A stretch of 12,970 nt of DNA from an uncultured Acholeplasmataceae bacterium. Lineage in GTDB: Bacteria; Bacillota_I; Bacilli_A; Acholeplasmatales; Acholeplasmataceae. The translations under genes were made by a program, and so were the position numbers. Below the pieces are notes generated by a model, which saw only the letters and a program-made list of their open reading frames with translations, was not told where the DNA came from and did not search any database. Location: NCBI GenBank assembly GCA_937983315.1, contig CALKAH010000118.1, positions 1-12,970 of the forward strand, written 5' to 3'. Shown piece after piece: positions 1-5,628 of this stretch (position 1 is its first letter; every line of letters begins with the position of its first letter).

Positions 1-123
1 GGTAAGAATGCTACTGAATTTGATGCAGCACTTGCTAATCCAGGTGATATTGTTTCTGGTGTGACATACACGAAAGATTTGGTGGACATCTTAATTGATG
101 CCCTTGTGGATGAGGTGAACTAA
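1..123 (+). CDS. rnfG: RnfG C-terminal end (partial, electron transport complex subunit G)
   Basis: The last 40 codons of a gene that begins before the window, read in frame 1 to TAA at 121-123. RnfG is a membrane-anchored flavoprotein of the Rnf complex, which couples ferredoxin:NAD electron transfer to ion movement across the membrane. Its family carries FMN bound covalently to the threonine of an S(T)GAT motif near the C-terminus. Here the motif reads IVSGVTYTKDLV, so the FMN-accepting threonine would be encoded at 64-66, with V in the usual A position. The identification rests on this motif, the distance of the motif from the stop, and the rnfE and rnfA genes that follow. The stop is one base from the rnfE start, so the two are translated from one message. 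Confidence 0.85.
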   Translation, partial: GKNATEFDAALANPGDIVSGVTYTKDLVDILIDALVDEVN

Positions 124-124
124 A

Positions 125-820
125 ATGACAGAAGCAAAAAAAGTTCCAGTAAAAAAAGTAGAACCTGCTGTTGAAACAGAACCCTCCTTATGGGAAATTT
201 TCACCAAAGGTATTTGGAAAGAAAATGGTATCTTCGTCATGGTTCTTGGACTATGTCCTTCACTTGCTGTTACATCGAGCTTTGAAGGTGCATTTGGTAT
301 GGGAATTCTCGTTATCCTTGTCTTAATGATGACCAATACTTCTGTATCACTTATTCGAAAAGTTGTTCCAGATACTGTCCGTATTCCCGTTTATGTCATT
401 ATTATTGCGACTGAAGTGACCATAACAAAGATGCTTGTTGATGCCTTTGCTCCAGCGCTTGCGACACAACTCGGTGTCTTTATTGCCTTGATTACTGTCA
501 ACTGTGTTGTCTTTGGACGCGCTGAATCGTTTGCATCGAAGAACAATGTGATCAAGTCATTATTAGATGGCATCGGTGTAGGTATCGGATTTGCATTATC
601 GCTTGTCATTATTGGTTTCTTTAGAGAATTCCTTGGAACCGGCGCTATTGTACTCGGTAAAACATTGCCACTAGGCTTTGAATATACACTGTTTGAAGGG
701 TTAGGTCTGGGCAAATATGCATTTGCTGTTCTTGTTCAACCTCCCGGAGCATTTATGGTGATTGGTATTATCTTAGCCATCATCACAGCCTCACGTCAAA
801 CAAAGGGGGTTAAGAAATAA
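125..820 (+). CDS. rnfE: Rnf complex integral membrane subunit E
   Basis: A 231-residue polytopic subunit of the Rnf ion-translocating oxidoreductase. After a charged N-terminus the sequence is hydrophobic nearly throughout, with about six membrane segments. The two family cysteines are present, C44 in LGLCPSLAV and C127 in VNCVVFGRAES. In Rnf/Nqr complexes these and the matching pair in RnfA hold an iron-sulfur centre in the middle of the membrane. The start is supported by GAGGTG at 111-116; the next methionine is M39, well inside the conserved region. Family members usually begin near the LWEIFTKGIWKEN part, so residues 1-20, rich in K, P, V and E, are an extra hydrophilic extension. It ends in a TAATG junction with rnfA, and an AAGGGGG-type RBS lies about 15 bases before that junction. 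Confidence 0.95.
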   Translation: MTEAKKVPVKKVEPAVETEPSLWEIFTKGIWKENGIFVMVLGLCPSLAVTSSFEGAFGMGILVILVLMMTNTSVSLIRKVVPDTVRIPVYVIIIATEVTITKMLVDAFAPALATQLGVFIALITVNCVVFGRAESFASKNNVIKSLLDGIGVGIGFALSLVIIGFFREFLGTGAIVLGKTLPLGFEYTLFEGLGLGKYAFAVLVQPPGAFMVIGIILAIITASRQTKGVKK

Positions 821-1392
821 TGAACTTAATTGCGATTTTAATCTCTTCAATGATTATTAATAACATCGTATTGATGCAATTCTTGGGACTATGTTCATTC
901 TTTGGTGTCTCAACCAAGATGAAATCTGTTGTTGGTATGGGGTTAGCGGTGATCACGGTCATCTTCTTATCAGCAGCGATTACATATCCTTTATATCACC
1001 TCGTTTTAGTTGAACTTAAGATCCAATACATCGATACGATTGCCTTTATTCTTGTCATCGCATCTCTTGTTCAATTGACCGAATTGATCATTAAACGCTT
1101 TAGCCAAAGTTTATACAAAGCACTTGGTGTTTATCTACCTTTGATTGCAACAAACTGTGCTGTACTTGGAGTTGCTTTAACGAACGTCGCAACACCTCAA
1201 TCCTATCCAGAAGCTTTAATGTTTGCTTTAGGTTCTGGTTTAGGATATGCCTTCATTATTATTACCTTCACGGCGATTCGTCTTCGTCTTGATTCTGCCA
1301 ACGTACCCAAGGCAATGAAAGGTTTACCCATTGCATTTATCACCGCAAGTCTCATGGCGATGGCATTCATGGGTTTATCAGGCATAATCTAA
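820..1392 (+). CDS. rnfA: Rnf complex integral membrane subunit A
   Basis: A 190-residue membrane subunit of Rnf, the normal length for the family. It has about six hydrophobic segments. The conserved cysteines are C25 in FLGLCSFFG and C113 in ATNCAVLGVAL, which pair with those of RnfE to ligate the intramembrane Fe-S centre. RnfA and RnfE are homologous and sit in the membrane as inverted halves. The start shares one base with the rnfE stop, and the end shares one base with the next start (TAATG at both), so translation is coupled through the operon. Nothing in the sequence looks damaged. Confidence 0.96.
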   Translation: MNLIAILISSMIINNIVLMQFLGLCSFFGVSTKMKSVVGMGLAVITVIFLSAAITYPLYHLVLVELKIQYIDTIAFILVIASLVQLTELIIKRFSQSLYKALGVYLPLIATNCAVLGVALTNVATPQSYPEALMFALGSGLGYAFIIITFTAIRLRLDSANVPKAMKGLPIAFITASLMAMAFMGLSGII

Positions 1393-1601
1393 TGCAATAT
1401 TTAATTGTTGTTGGAGTCATTGCGGCTTTCATCGGATTATACATGGGTGCGATGTATCTGAATTCGAAAGTTGCTGTACCGGAATCGTGCAAACAAGCTT
1501 ATCTTGAAGCACAATCCTGTGAATCTTGTGCATCTAAAAGCGGTCGTGCATCATGCAGCTTTAATGATACACTTGAGTTTTTAAAGGAGGTCAAACTATA
1601 A
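1392..1601 (+). CDS. Small membrane-anchored four-cysteine protein inserted between rnfA and rnfB
   Basis: A 69-residue protein that I do not recognise. Residues 4-23 form one uncharged hydrophobic helix and the rest is hydrophilic. The tail has four cysteines, C33, C43, C46 and C55, spaced C-x9-C-x2-C-x8-C, which could bind an Fe-S cluster or zinc. The gene is real by context: it fills exactly the space between rnfA and rnfB, with TAATG one-base overlaps at both ends. Its own upstream region (TATCAGGCATAATCTA) has little Shine-Dalgarno character, so it probably depends on coupling to rnfA. In standard rnf operons rnfB follows rnfA or stands elsewhere in the cluster, without this gene. I infer that it is an accessory or electron-carrying part of this Rnf; the sequence alone does not prove that. 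Confidence 0.75.
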   Translation: MQYLIVVGVIAAFIGLYMGAMYLNSKVAVPESCKQAYLEAQSCESCASKSGRASCSFNDTLEFLKEVKL

Positions 1602-1918
1602 TGGACGCATTACTACCATTCCTTATTCTTGGTGGGCTAGGTATTGTACTAGGCATCATTTTATCACTTGCAAATCAATACCTTCAAGTTCAGGAAGACC
1701 CCAGAATTGATGAAGTTGAAAAGTTATTACCCAACTATAACTGTGGTGCTTGTGGTACACCAGGCTGCCGTGCGTTTGCGACAGGCATTTTAAATGGAGA
1801 AGTCAAAAATCTATCTCGTTGCAAACCTGGTAAAGCCGAAAAACACTTCAATCCTATTCTTGCTTACTTAAAAGATCATCCCAATACGGATGGTTCGATC
1901 GTTGATGTGAAGATTTAG
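1601..1918 (+). CDS. rnfB: Minimal RnfB: membrane anchor plus single Fe-S domain, no ferredoxin domains
   Basis: A 105-residue protein. Residues 4-24 are the N-terminal membrane helix with the glycine-rich pattern of RnfB (LILGGLGIVLGIIL). Next come EDPRIDEVEKLLPNYNCGAC and the Fe-S motif C48-x2-C51-x4-C56-x17-C74, typical of the RnfB N-terminal cluster. Full RnfB proteins continue with one or more CxxCxxCxxxCP ferredoxin modules that take electrons from soluble ferredoxin. This one stops about 30 residues after C74, and a terminator follows directly, so the short form is not a visible frameshift; no ferredoxin motif appears before apbE in any frame. The RBS AAAGGAGG at about 1583-1590 is strong. 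Either the cluster is simply reduced, or electron entry is carried by another subunit such as RnfC upstream or the 69-residue protein. Confidence 0.88.
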   Translation: MDALLPFLILGGLGIVLGIILSLANQYLQVQEDPRIDEVEKLLPNYNCGACGTPGCRAFATGILNGEVKNLSRCKPGKAEKHFNPILAYLKDHPNTDGSIVDVKI

Positions 1919-1940
1919 GACATTCATTGTCCTTTTCTTT
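1917..1940 (+). terminator. Rho-independent terminator after rnfB
   Basis: AGGACA (1917-1922) pairs perfectly with TGTCCT (1928-1933) around a five-base loop, and TTTCTTT follows. The rnfB stop codon TAG lies partly inside the stem. With only six pairs and an interrupted T-run it may be leaky, which would let some transcription pass into apbE. Confidence 0.65.
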
Positions 1941-1975
1941 ACTTTATAGAAATCTATTTGAATTGAGGGATACCC

Positions 1976-3052
1976 GTGAAAAAAGGGTTACTGTTTGCTT
2001 TACTCATCCTTTCGGTTTTTGGATTATCATCATGCAAAAAACCAGAAGACTATGCGTTTAATTTTTACGAATACATGGATACCTTCATCAGTATAAACCT
2101 CTATACCGATAGTCAAGAGCATGCTGAAACACTCGAAGAAGGCGTTGAGGATATCTATCGAACATACCATGAACTGACAAACAACTATGAACCTCTCTCA
2201 TCTAATTCTGGATTCAAAGAGAATTTGTTTAGCATTAATGGTCGAATCAATGAAGACATTGAAATTGATCAAGAACTCTACGAAATCTTAGAAAAAGCAG
2301 ACGAAATTCATACGCTCACAAATGGTTATTTTGATATCTCGATTGGTAAGATGGTCGATGTTTGGAAAGATGTCATTTTGAATGAAGAAGCTGGCTATTT
2401 GCACAATGAAATACCAGAAGCTGTCTTTAATCAAATCTTAGAAGATCTTGAAGCTATCGATGTCATCGAAGAGCCTTTCGTATTAACTGAATCTGAAGGG
2501 AAATTCTATATTCGTTTAACACATGAAGATGTCAAACTTGATCTTGGTGCTCTTTCTAAAGGATACGCGACACAACTCGTTTATGATTATCTCGTGAGTG
2601 AAGGTGTTGAGTATTTTTCAATCACCGCAGGCAGCAGTTCCATCTCAGTTGGAAAAAACTATAATCGAGATACGCATATGTACCATGTATCACTCGCAAA
2701 CCCCATTGAAACAACAGGGGTTTATGGGATGATGTATGTTCAAAATCGTGCAATCAATACGAGCGGTAACTTTGAACAATATGCCCTTTATCAAGGCTTA
2801 CGCTACCATCATGTCATTTCACCCAAGACAAAAATGCCTGCGCAATACTATCATACTGTCACAGTATTGGGGAATGATGCGGGTATTTTAGATGCTTTAT
2901 CGACGGCTTTATTCTCAATGCCTTCGACAGAGTTTGAAACATTTTTAACAACCTTACAAGATGATTATGAACTTGAAATCATTCGTTTCAACTATGATGA
3001 AACGGTCACAACATTTTTGAAAGATACGGTTTTTGAGGAGTACGATCGATGA
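1976..3052 (+). CDS. apbE: FAD:protein FMN transferase (ApbE), lipoprotein
   Basis: A 358-residue enzyme that moves FMN from FAD onto a threonine of target proteins outside the cytoplasm; RnfG and RnfD are known target types. It starts at GTG 1976 with GAGGGA a few bases upstream. Residues 1-20 are a lipoprotein signal with lipobox L17-S-S-C20, so the mature enzyme is anchored at the outer face of the membrane. Family motifs in order are YMDTFISI (33-40), YFDISIGKMVDVW (118-130), DLGALSKGYA (189-198), TSGNFEQY (262-269) and DALSTAL (306-312). The last holds the Asp and Thr of the Mg-binding DAxxTA motif. Two places differ from the textbook pattern: the AGGD loop reads TAGSSS near 218-222, and the HxxDPxTG motif reads HVISPKTK at 279-286. 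It lies 57 bases after rnfB and overlaps the next gene by ATGA. Confidence 0.93.
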   Translation: MKKGLLFALLILSVFGLSSCKKPEDYAFNFYEYMDTFISINLYTDSQEHAETLEEGVEDIYRTYHELTNNYEPLSSNSGFKENLFSINGRINEDIEIDQELYEILEKADEIHTLTNGYFDISIGKMVDVWKDVILNEEAGYLHNEIPEAVFNQILEDLEAIDVIEEPFVLTESEGKFYIRLTHEDVKLDLGALSKGYATQLVYDYLVSEGVEYFSITAGSSSISVGKNYNRDTHMYHVSLANPIETTGVYGMMYVQNRAINTSGNFEQYALYQGLRYHHVISPKTKMPAQYYHTVTVLGNDAGILDALSTALFSMPSTEFETFLTTLQDDYELEIIRFNYDETVTTFLKDTVFEEYDR

Positions 3053-3522
3053 TGCAGGCAACCCAACAAAAGAAGCGAGATCTCATCTTAATAGGACTCT
3101 TATTTATCCTTTTAGGAGGAGCATTTCTTTTGTTTCGTATCCTCGCTTTCAGCGAAGATGCATCCCTAGCACACGTCTATTATGGCACTTCGAGCAACCC
3201 TATTGTTACGATTGATTTCACGAAACAGACAATCACTAGACATTATGATCAATCGCTTCCTGAAGGGATTTCCGAAGATTATCCAATCATCGATGAAGAG
3301 CAAAGAACCATTACTTTATTGGGAGATTACACCATTGGTGGTGTCCGTCAAATCGTGGTGATCCGATATGATTATGGACGTCGAAGTGTTCAAATTATCG
3401 AAGAACAAAGTCCTAATAATATATGTAGTAGAGAAGGAGAATCAACTGGATTTCCTTTGATCTGTTTACCCAACCGAATTCGTGTTGAGTTTGTGACTGA
3501 TCAAGGAGATTTCACAGTTTAG
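3049..3522 (+). CDS. Membrane-anchored NusG domain II protein
   Basis: A 157-residue protein with one membrane helix at about 11-32 after a short basic N-terminus (QQKKR), so the rest is probably outside the cytoplasm. The C-terminal part (about 95-150) matches the stand-alone NusG domain II family, with the paired-cysteine pattern NNIC126 and PLIC139LPNRIRVEF. It lacks the KOW/NGN parts of transcription factor NusG and is not expected to act in transcription. It starts inside the apbE stop (ATGA at 3049-3052) with GAGGAG at 3035-3040; a second ATG at 3052 is also possible. Such genes tend to sit with apbE and a Gx transporter in Bacillota, which suggests a role in extracytoplasmic flavin or redox protein handling. 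The exact function is unknown. Confidence 0.8.
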   Translation: MMQATQQKKRDLILIGLLFILLGGAFLLFRILAFSEDASLAHVYYGTSSNPIVTIDFTKQTITRHYDQSLPEGISEDYPIIDEEQRTITLLGDYTIGGVRQIVVIRYDYGRRSVQIIEEQSPNNICSREGESTGFPLICLPNRIRVEFVTDQGDFTV

Positions 3523-3528
3523 TCAACC

Positions 3529-4038
3529 ATGAAGAAAACCCGAAAAATGACGCTACTGGCCAATTTTCTTGCGATTGCCATCGTCTTGAATATAATTGAA
3601 TCCGCCATACCCGTCATCCCTGTTCCGGGTGCCAAGTTAGGGTTTGCCAATGTGGTAACGCTGATTGTTCTTTATGTCTACTCGTTTAAGGACTCATCCT
3701 TATTAACACTCGCGCGTGTAGTTTTGGTTTCCTTACTCACCGGTAAATTGTTAGGTCCTGTCTTCTATATGAGTATGAGTGGAGCGATCCTCGCGATGCT
3801 TGCCATGGGATTTTTTAAGAAACTCAATTTCTTTGGTGTGCTCGGTGTGAGTGTCTTAGGCTCTATTTTTCACTGCATCGGACAAATCATTGGAGGATAT
3901 TTTGTGATAGGAAGTACAGCGATTGTTCTCTACCTTCCCATCATGCTCTTCTTAAGTATACCTGCCGGTGTTGTGACAGGTTTAATCACCCAGCGTTTTC
4001 TCAAAATATGGCAAACCTGGAATCGTGATTTGATTTAA
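3529..4038 (+). CDS. Gx transporter / heptaprenyl diphosphate synthase component I-like membrane protein
   Basis: A 169-residue polytopic protein with about five hydrophobic segments and a conserved GAKLGFANVVTL motif at 34-45. The motif is typical of the family annotated as 'Gx transporter' or 'heptaprenyl diphosphate synthase component I'. The fold resembles ECF transporter S-components, which bind small molecules such as vitamins. There is no prenyl-synthase catalytic motif (DDxxD), so the enzyme name should not be read literally. It begins six bases after the NusG II gene; the nearest AAGGAG (3503-3508) is too far away, so coupling from the upstream gene is likely. Given apbE and rnf beside it, supply of a flavin or quinone precursor is a reasonable but unproven role. 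No clear terminator follows. Confidence 0.75.
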   Translation: MKKTRKMTLLANFLAIAIVLNIIESAIPVIPVPGAKLGFANVVTLIVLYVYSFKDSSLLTLARVVLVSLLTGKLLGPVFYMSMSGAILAMLAMGFFKKLNFFGVLGVSVLGSIFHCIGQIIGGYFVIGSTAIVLYLPIMLFLSIPAGVVTGLITQRFLKIWQTWNRDLI

Positions 4039-4060
4039 TCAGTAAATTCATTTTTATGAC

Positions 4061-4089
4061 TTGATTATTCCAATGTTGGATGATATAAT
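4061..4089 (+). promoter_or_regulatory. Promoter for rpmE
   Basis: TTGATT (4061-4066), a 17-base spacer, then a perfect TATAAT (4084-4089). This is a close match to the primary sigma factor consensus and would start transcription near 4096, giving a leader of about 45 bases before rpmE. Confidence 0.8.
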
Positions 4090-4105
4090 GATTGCGCAAA
4101 ACTTA

Positions 4106-4124
4106 CTATGACACGTTGTCATGG
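4106..4124 (+). promoter_or_regulatory. Leader hairpin before rpmE
   Basis: ATGACA (4108-4113) and TGTCAT (4117-4122) are perfect complements around a CGT loop. One wobble and one C-G pair extend the stem to 4106-4124. It sits in the short rpmE leader just 5' of the RBS (GGAAGGAG, 4126-4133). Ribosomal protein L31 genes in several phyla have autoregulatory leaders of this kind, so translational control by L31 is possible; an operator role is the alternative. Confidence 0.5.
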
Positions 4125-4140
4125 CGGAAGGAGAAAACAT

Positions 4141-4353
4141 ATGAAACCAGGAATTCACCCCAAGTTTTACGTCAATAAGGTGAAGTGTGCGACATGTGGA
4201 ACGGAATATGAAGTAGGAACAACAGCGAATAATCTTCGCATTGATACATGTTCACACTGCCATCCATTCTATACAGGTCAGCAAACCTTTGTACAAGCAG
4301 CTGGGCGCGTTGAAAAATTTAATAAGCGCTATGGTTTGAACGAAAAGAAGTAA
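4141..4353 (+). CDS. rpmE: 50S ribosomal protein L31, zinc-binding type
   Basis: A 70-residue large-subunit ribosomal protein beginning MKPGIHPKFY. ATG 4141 is chosen because GGAAGGAG ends seven bases before it and the family starts with MKxGIHP. An upstream in-frame ATG at 4108 lies inside the leader hairpin and is rejected. It carries C-x2-C (CATC, 16-19) and a second CSHC pair (38-41), the zinc-ribbon form of L31, so it is not the zinc-free paralogue usually induced by zinc starvation. It has its own promoter and terminator. Confidence 0.97.
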   Translation: MKPGIHPKFYVNKVKCATCGTEYEVGTTANNLRIDTCSHCHPFYTGQQTFVQAAGRVEKFNKRYGLNEKK

Positions 4354-4360
4354 AACAAAC

Positions 4361-4387
4361 AACGTGATCAACGTCACGTTTTTTATT
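4361..4387 (+). terminator. Rho-independent terminator after rpmE
   Basis: AACGTGA (4361-4367) pairs with TCACGTT (4374-4380) around TCAACG, and the 3' arm runs straight into TTTTATT, making a run of six T. It ends the rpmE unit; tdk starts 30 bases later, so tdk needs read-through or a weak promoter that I cannot see. Confidence 0.85.
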
Positions 4388-4416
4388 AGACATGTGACAT
4401 GAAAGGGGATTTTGAG

Positions 4417-5007
4417 ATGTATCATACGTACAAAAACGGATTTATTGAAGTTGTCTGTGGACCCATGTTTGCTGGTAAAACCGAAGAACTGATTCGCCGT
4501 ATTAGACGCTTGGAGTATGCCAAACAAAATGTACTCGTCTTTAAACCCAAGATTGACACACGTTATGCTGCAGAAGAAATCGTGTCACATAACATGAGTA
4601 AAAAACCATCAATCATCATTGAAAAAAGCATGGAAATCATGAACTACGTCAAACCCGATACGGATGCAGTTGTGATTGATGAAGTTCAATTTTTTGATGA
4701 TGGTATTGTTGAAATTGCAGAAAGCCTTGCTGATCGTGGCATTCGTGTCATCGTTGGTGGATTAGATCGTGACTTTCGCGGAGAACCCTTTGGTCCCATG
4801 CCAGAACTGCTTGCTCGAGCTGAATTTGTGACCAAATTAACGGCCATTTGCGTCAAGAGTGGTTTACCTGCAACCCGTACACAACGTATTATCAATGGAA
4901 AACCAGCACACTATTCTGATCCGACAATCCTTGTTGGAGCCAATGAATCCTATGAACCACGTTCGAGACATTATCATGAAGTCCCCGGAAAACCAAAAAA
5001 AGTTTAA
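4417..5007 (+). CDS. tdk: Thymidine kinase (type II)
   Basis: A 196-residue enzyme that phosphorylates thymidine to dTMP in pyrimidine salvage. ATG 4417 is preferred over ATG 4399 because AAAGGGG (4402-4408) stands between them at proper spacing. Visible motifs are the P-loop GPMFAGKT (15-22), IDEVQFF (87-93) with catalytic E89, and the lasso region [10 protein letters not shown] (116-125). The zinc site is unusual. Bacterial type II kinases have C-x2-C and then C-x2-C/H; here the positions are C145-x2-S148 and S183-x2-Y186, so three of four ligands are gone. The region around them ([17 protein letters not shown]) is otherwise well conserved and the frame is intact. The 3' end overlaps the likely tadA start. 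Confidence 0.94.
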   Translation: MYHTYKNGFIEVVCGPMFAGKTEELIRRIRRLEYAKQNVLVFKPKIDTRYAAEEIVSHNMSKKPSIIIEKSMEIMNYVKPDTDAVVIDEVQFFDDGIVEIAESLADRGIRVIVGGLDRDFRGEPFGPMPELLARAEFVTKLTAICVKSGLPATRTQRIINGKPAHYSDPTILVGANESYEPRSRHYHEVPGKPKKV

Positions 5008-5443
5008 ATTCATGCGAGCTGCACTCCTTGAAGCTGCAAAAGCAGACGCGAAAGATGAAGTACCTGTAGGAGCTGTCGTTGTCTATCAGGACAAAATTAT
5101 CGCGCGAGCACACAATTTACGTGAAAAAAATCAAGCATTTCACGCACATGCTGAATTTCTTGCGATGATGAAAGCAGCGAAAAAGATAGGTAGCTGGCGT
5201 TTGGAAGATTGTGATGTTTATGTTACAATGGAACCGTGCCCCATGTGTGCAGGTGCAATGATTCAATCGCGGATCAAAAATCTCTATTATGGCACAACCG
5301 ACCCCAAAGCGGGTGCAGTAGATAGTGTAACGCGACTGCTTGATATTCCGTTCAATCATACGATTCATGTGGAAGCGGGCTTACTCGCTGATGAATGTCA
5401 ACAGATCGTCAAATCATTCTTTAAGAAACTTCGCGAAAAATAA
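4976..5443 (+). CDS. tadA: tRNA-specific adenosine deaminase TadA
   Basis: A 155-residue zinc enzyme that deaminates A34 to inosine in the tRNA anticodon (tRNA-Arg ACG). The catalytic motif is H58-A59-E60 with the PCPMC pair C88/C91, and the flanking VPVGAVVV and HNLRE segments match TadA. The start is uncertain. ATG 4976 keeps the N-terminal helix ([13 protein letters not shown]) expected from homologues but overlaps tdk by 32 bases and has no strong RBS. ATG 5012 would cut that helix. The open frame extends up to 4859 without family similarity. The SRP RNA begins about eight bases after the stop, an arrangement also seen in Bacillus. Confidence 0.93.
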   Translation: MKSPENQKKFKFMRAALLEAAKADAKDEVPVGAVVVYQDKIIARAHNLREKNQAFHAHAEFLAMMKAAKKIGSWRLEDCDVYVTMEPCPMCAGAMIQSRIKNLYYGTTDPKAGAVDSVTRLLDIPFNHTIHVEAGLLADECQQIVKSFFKKLREK

Positions 5444-5450
5444 TCTGAAC

Positions 5451-5560
5451 TCCCCATCAAGCATCATCATTCAATAGTCGCATGTGAACCTGGTCAGGTC
5501 TTGATTGAAGCAGCCATAAGCATGTTGATTATGTGGGTGATGATGCTTGATGGGGATTTT
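5451..5560 (+). ncRNA. ffs: Signal recognition particle RNA, short 4.5S-like form
   Basis: A hairpin RNA of about 106-110 bases. The outer arms 5451-5469 and 5538-5556 are perfect 19-base complements. The inner stem includes ATAGTC/GATTAT and CATG/CATG pairs. The apex GTGAACCTGGTCAGGTC...GAAGCAGCCATAAGCA is the diagnostic Ffh-binding domain with its asymmetric and symmetric internal loops. There is no Alu domain, so it is the small form and not the long Bacillus form. The tip differs from the usual: the six bases normally CGGAAG are TTGATT (5501-5506), removing both the closing pair and the GNRA tetraloop. A short T-run follows the 3' arm. It has no clear promoter of its own and may be processed from the tdk-tadA transcript. 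Confidence 0.93.
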
Positions 5561-5562
5561 CA

Positions 5563-5605
5563 ATGTTTCACATATTCAAAGAAACATCACAAGTGATGAT
5601 ATAAT
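5563..5605 (+). promoter_or_regulatory. Promoter region with two inverted repeats
   Basis: A perfect TATAAT stands at 5600-5605, 24 bases before the next start codon, and GGAGG follows at 5615-5619. The -35 region is poor; TTCAAA at 5575-5580 with a 19-base gap is the best candidate. Just 5' of the -10 lies CATCAC-AA-GTGATG (5585-5598), and around the -35 lies ATGTTTC-N11-GAAACAT (5563-5587). A good -10, a weak -35 and overlapping palindromes suggest a regulated promoter for the operon that follows; no regulator can be named. Confidence 0.6.
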
Positions 5606-5628
5606 AAAAATAATGGAGGTATTAACCG

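Noticed and set aside
91..714. Minus-strand open frames opposite rnfE
   Set aside because: They are antisense shadows of a clearly conserved gene, without RBS or recognisable motifs.
1927..1958. A promoter for apbE between the rnfB terminator and GTG 1976
   Set aside because: TTGTCC and TTATAG/TCTATT candidates have wrong spacings (11 or 20), so no promoter can be supported.
3033..3215. Sixty-residue open frame across the apbE/NusG II junction
   Set aside because: It lies in a different frame from two well-supported genes and has no family features.
4022..4056. Terminator after the Gx transporter gene
   Set aside because: TGATTTAATCA is a very short AT-rich palindrome and the later T-run is not adjacent to it.
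4108..4140. Longer rpmE start at 4108
   Set aside because: The added residues lie in the leader hairpin, have no RBS at the right distance, and do not match L31 proteins.
4859..4975. Longer TadA starting at 4859
   Set aside because: This stretch is tdk coding sequence in another frame and shows no TadA similarity.
5114..5129. Weak parS-like match with an ACGTGAAA core inside tadA
   Set aside because: Only about 11 of 16 positions fit, and it lies in coding sequence that explains it.
5565..5586. TGTTTCA...GAAACA as a parS site
   Set aside because: The half-sites resemble parS (TGTTTCACGTGAAACA) but are separated by about ten extra bases, which breaks the geometry ParB needs.
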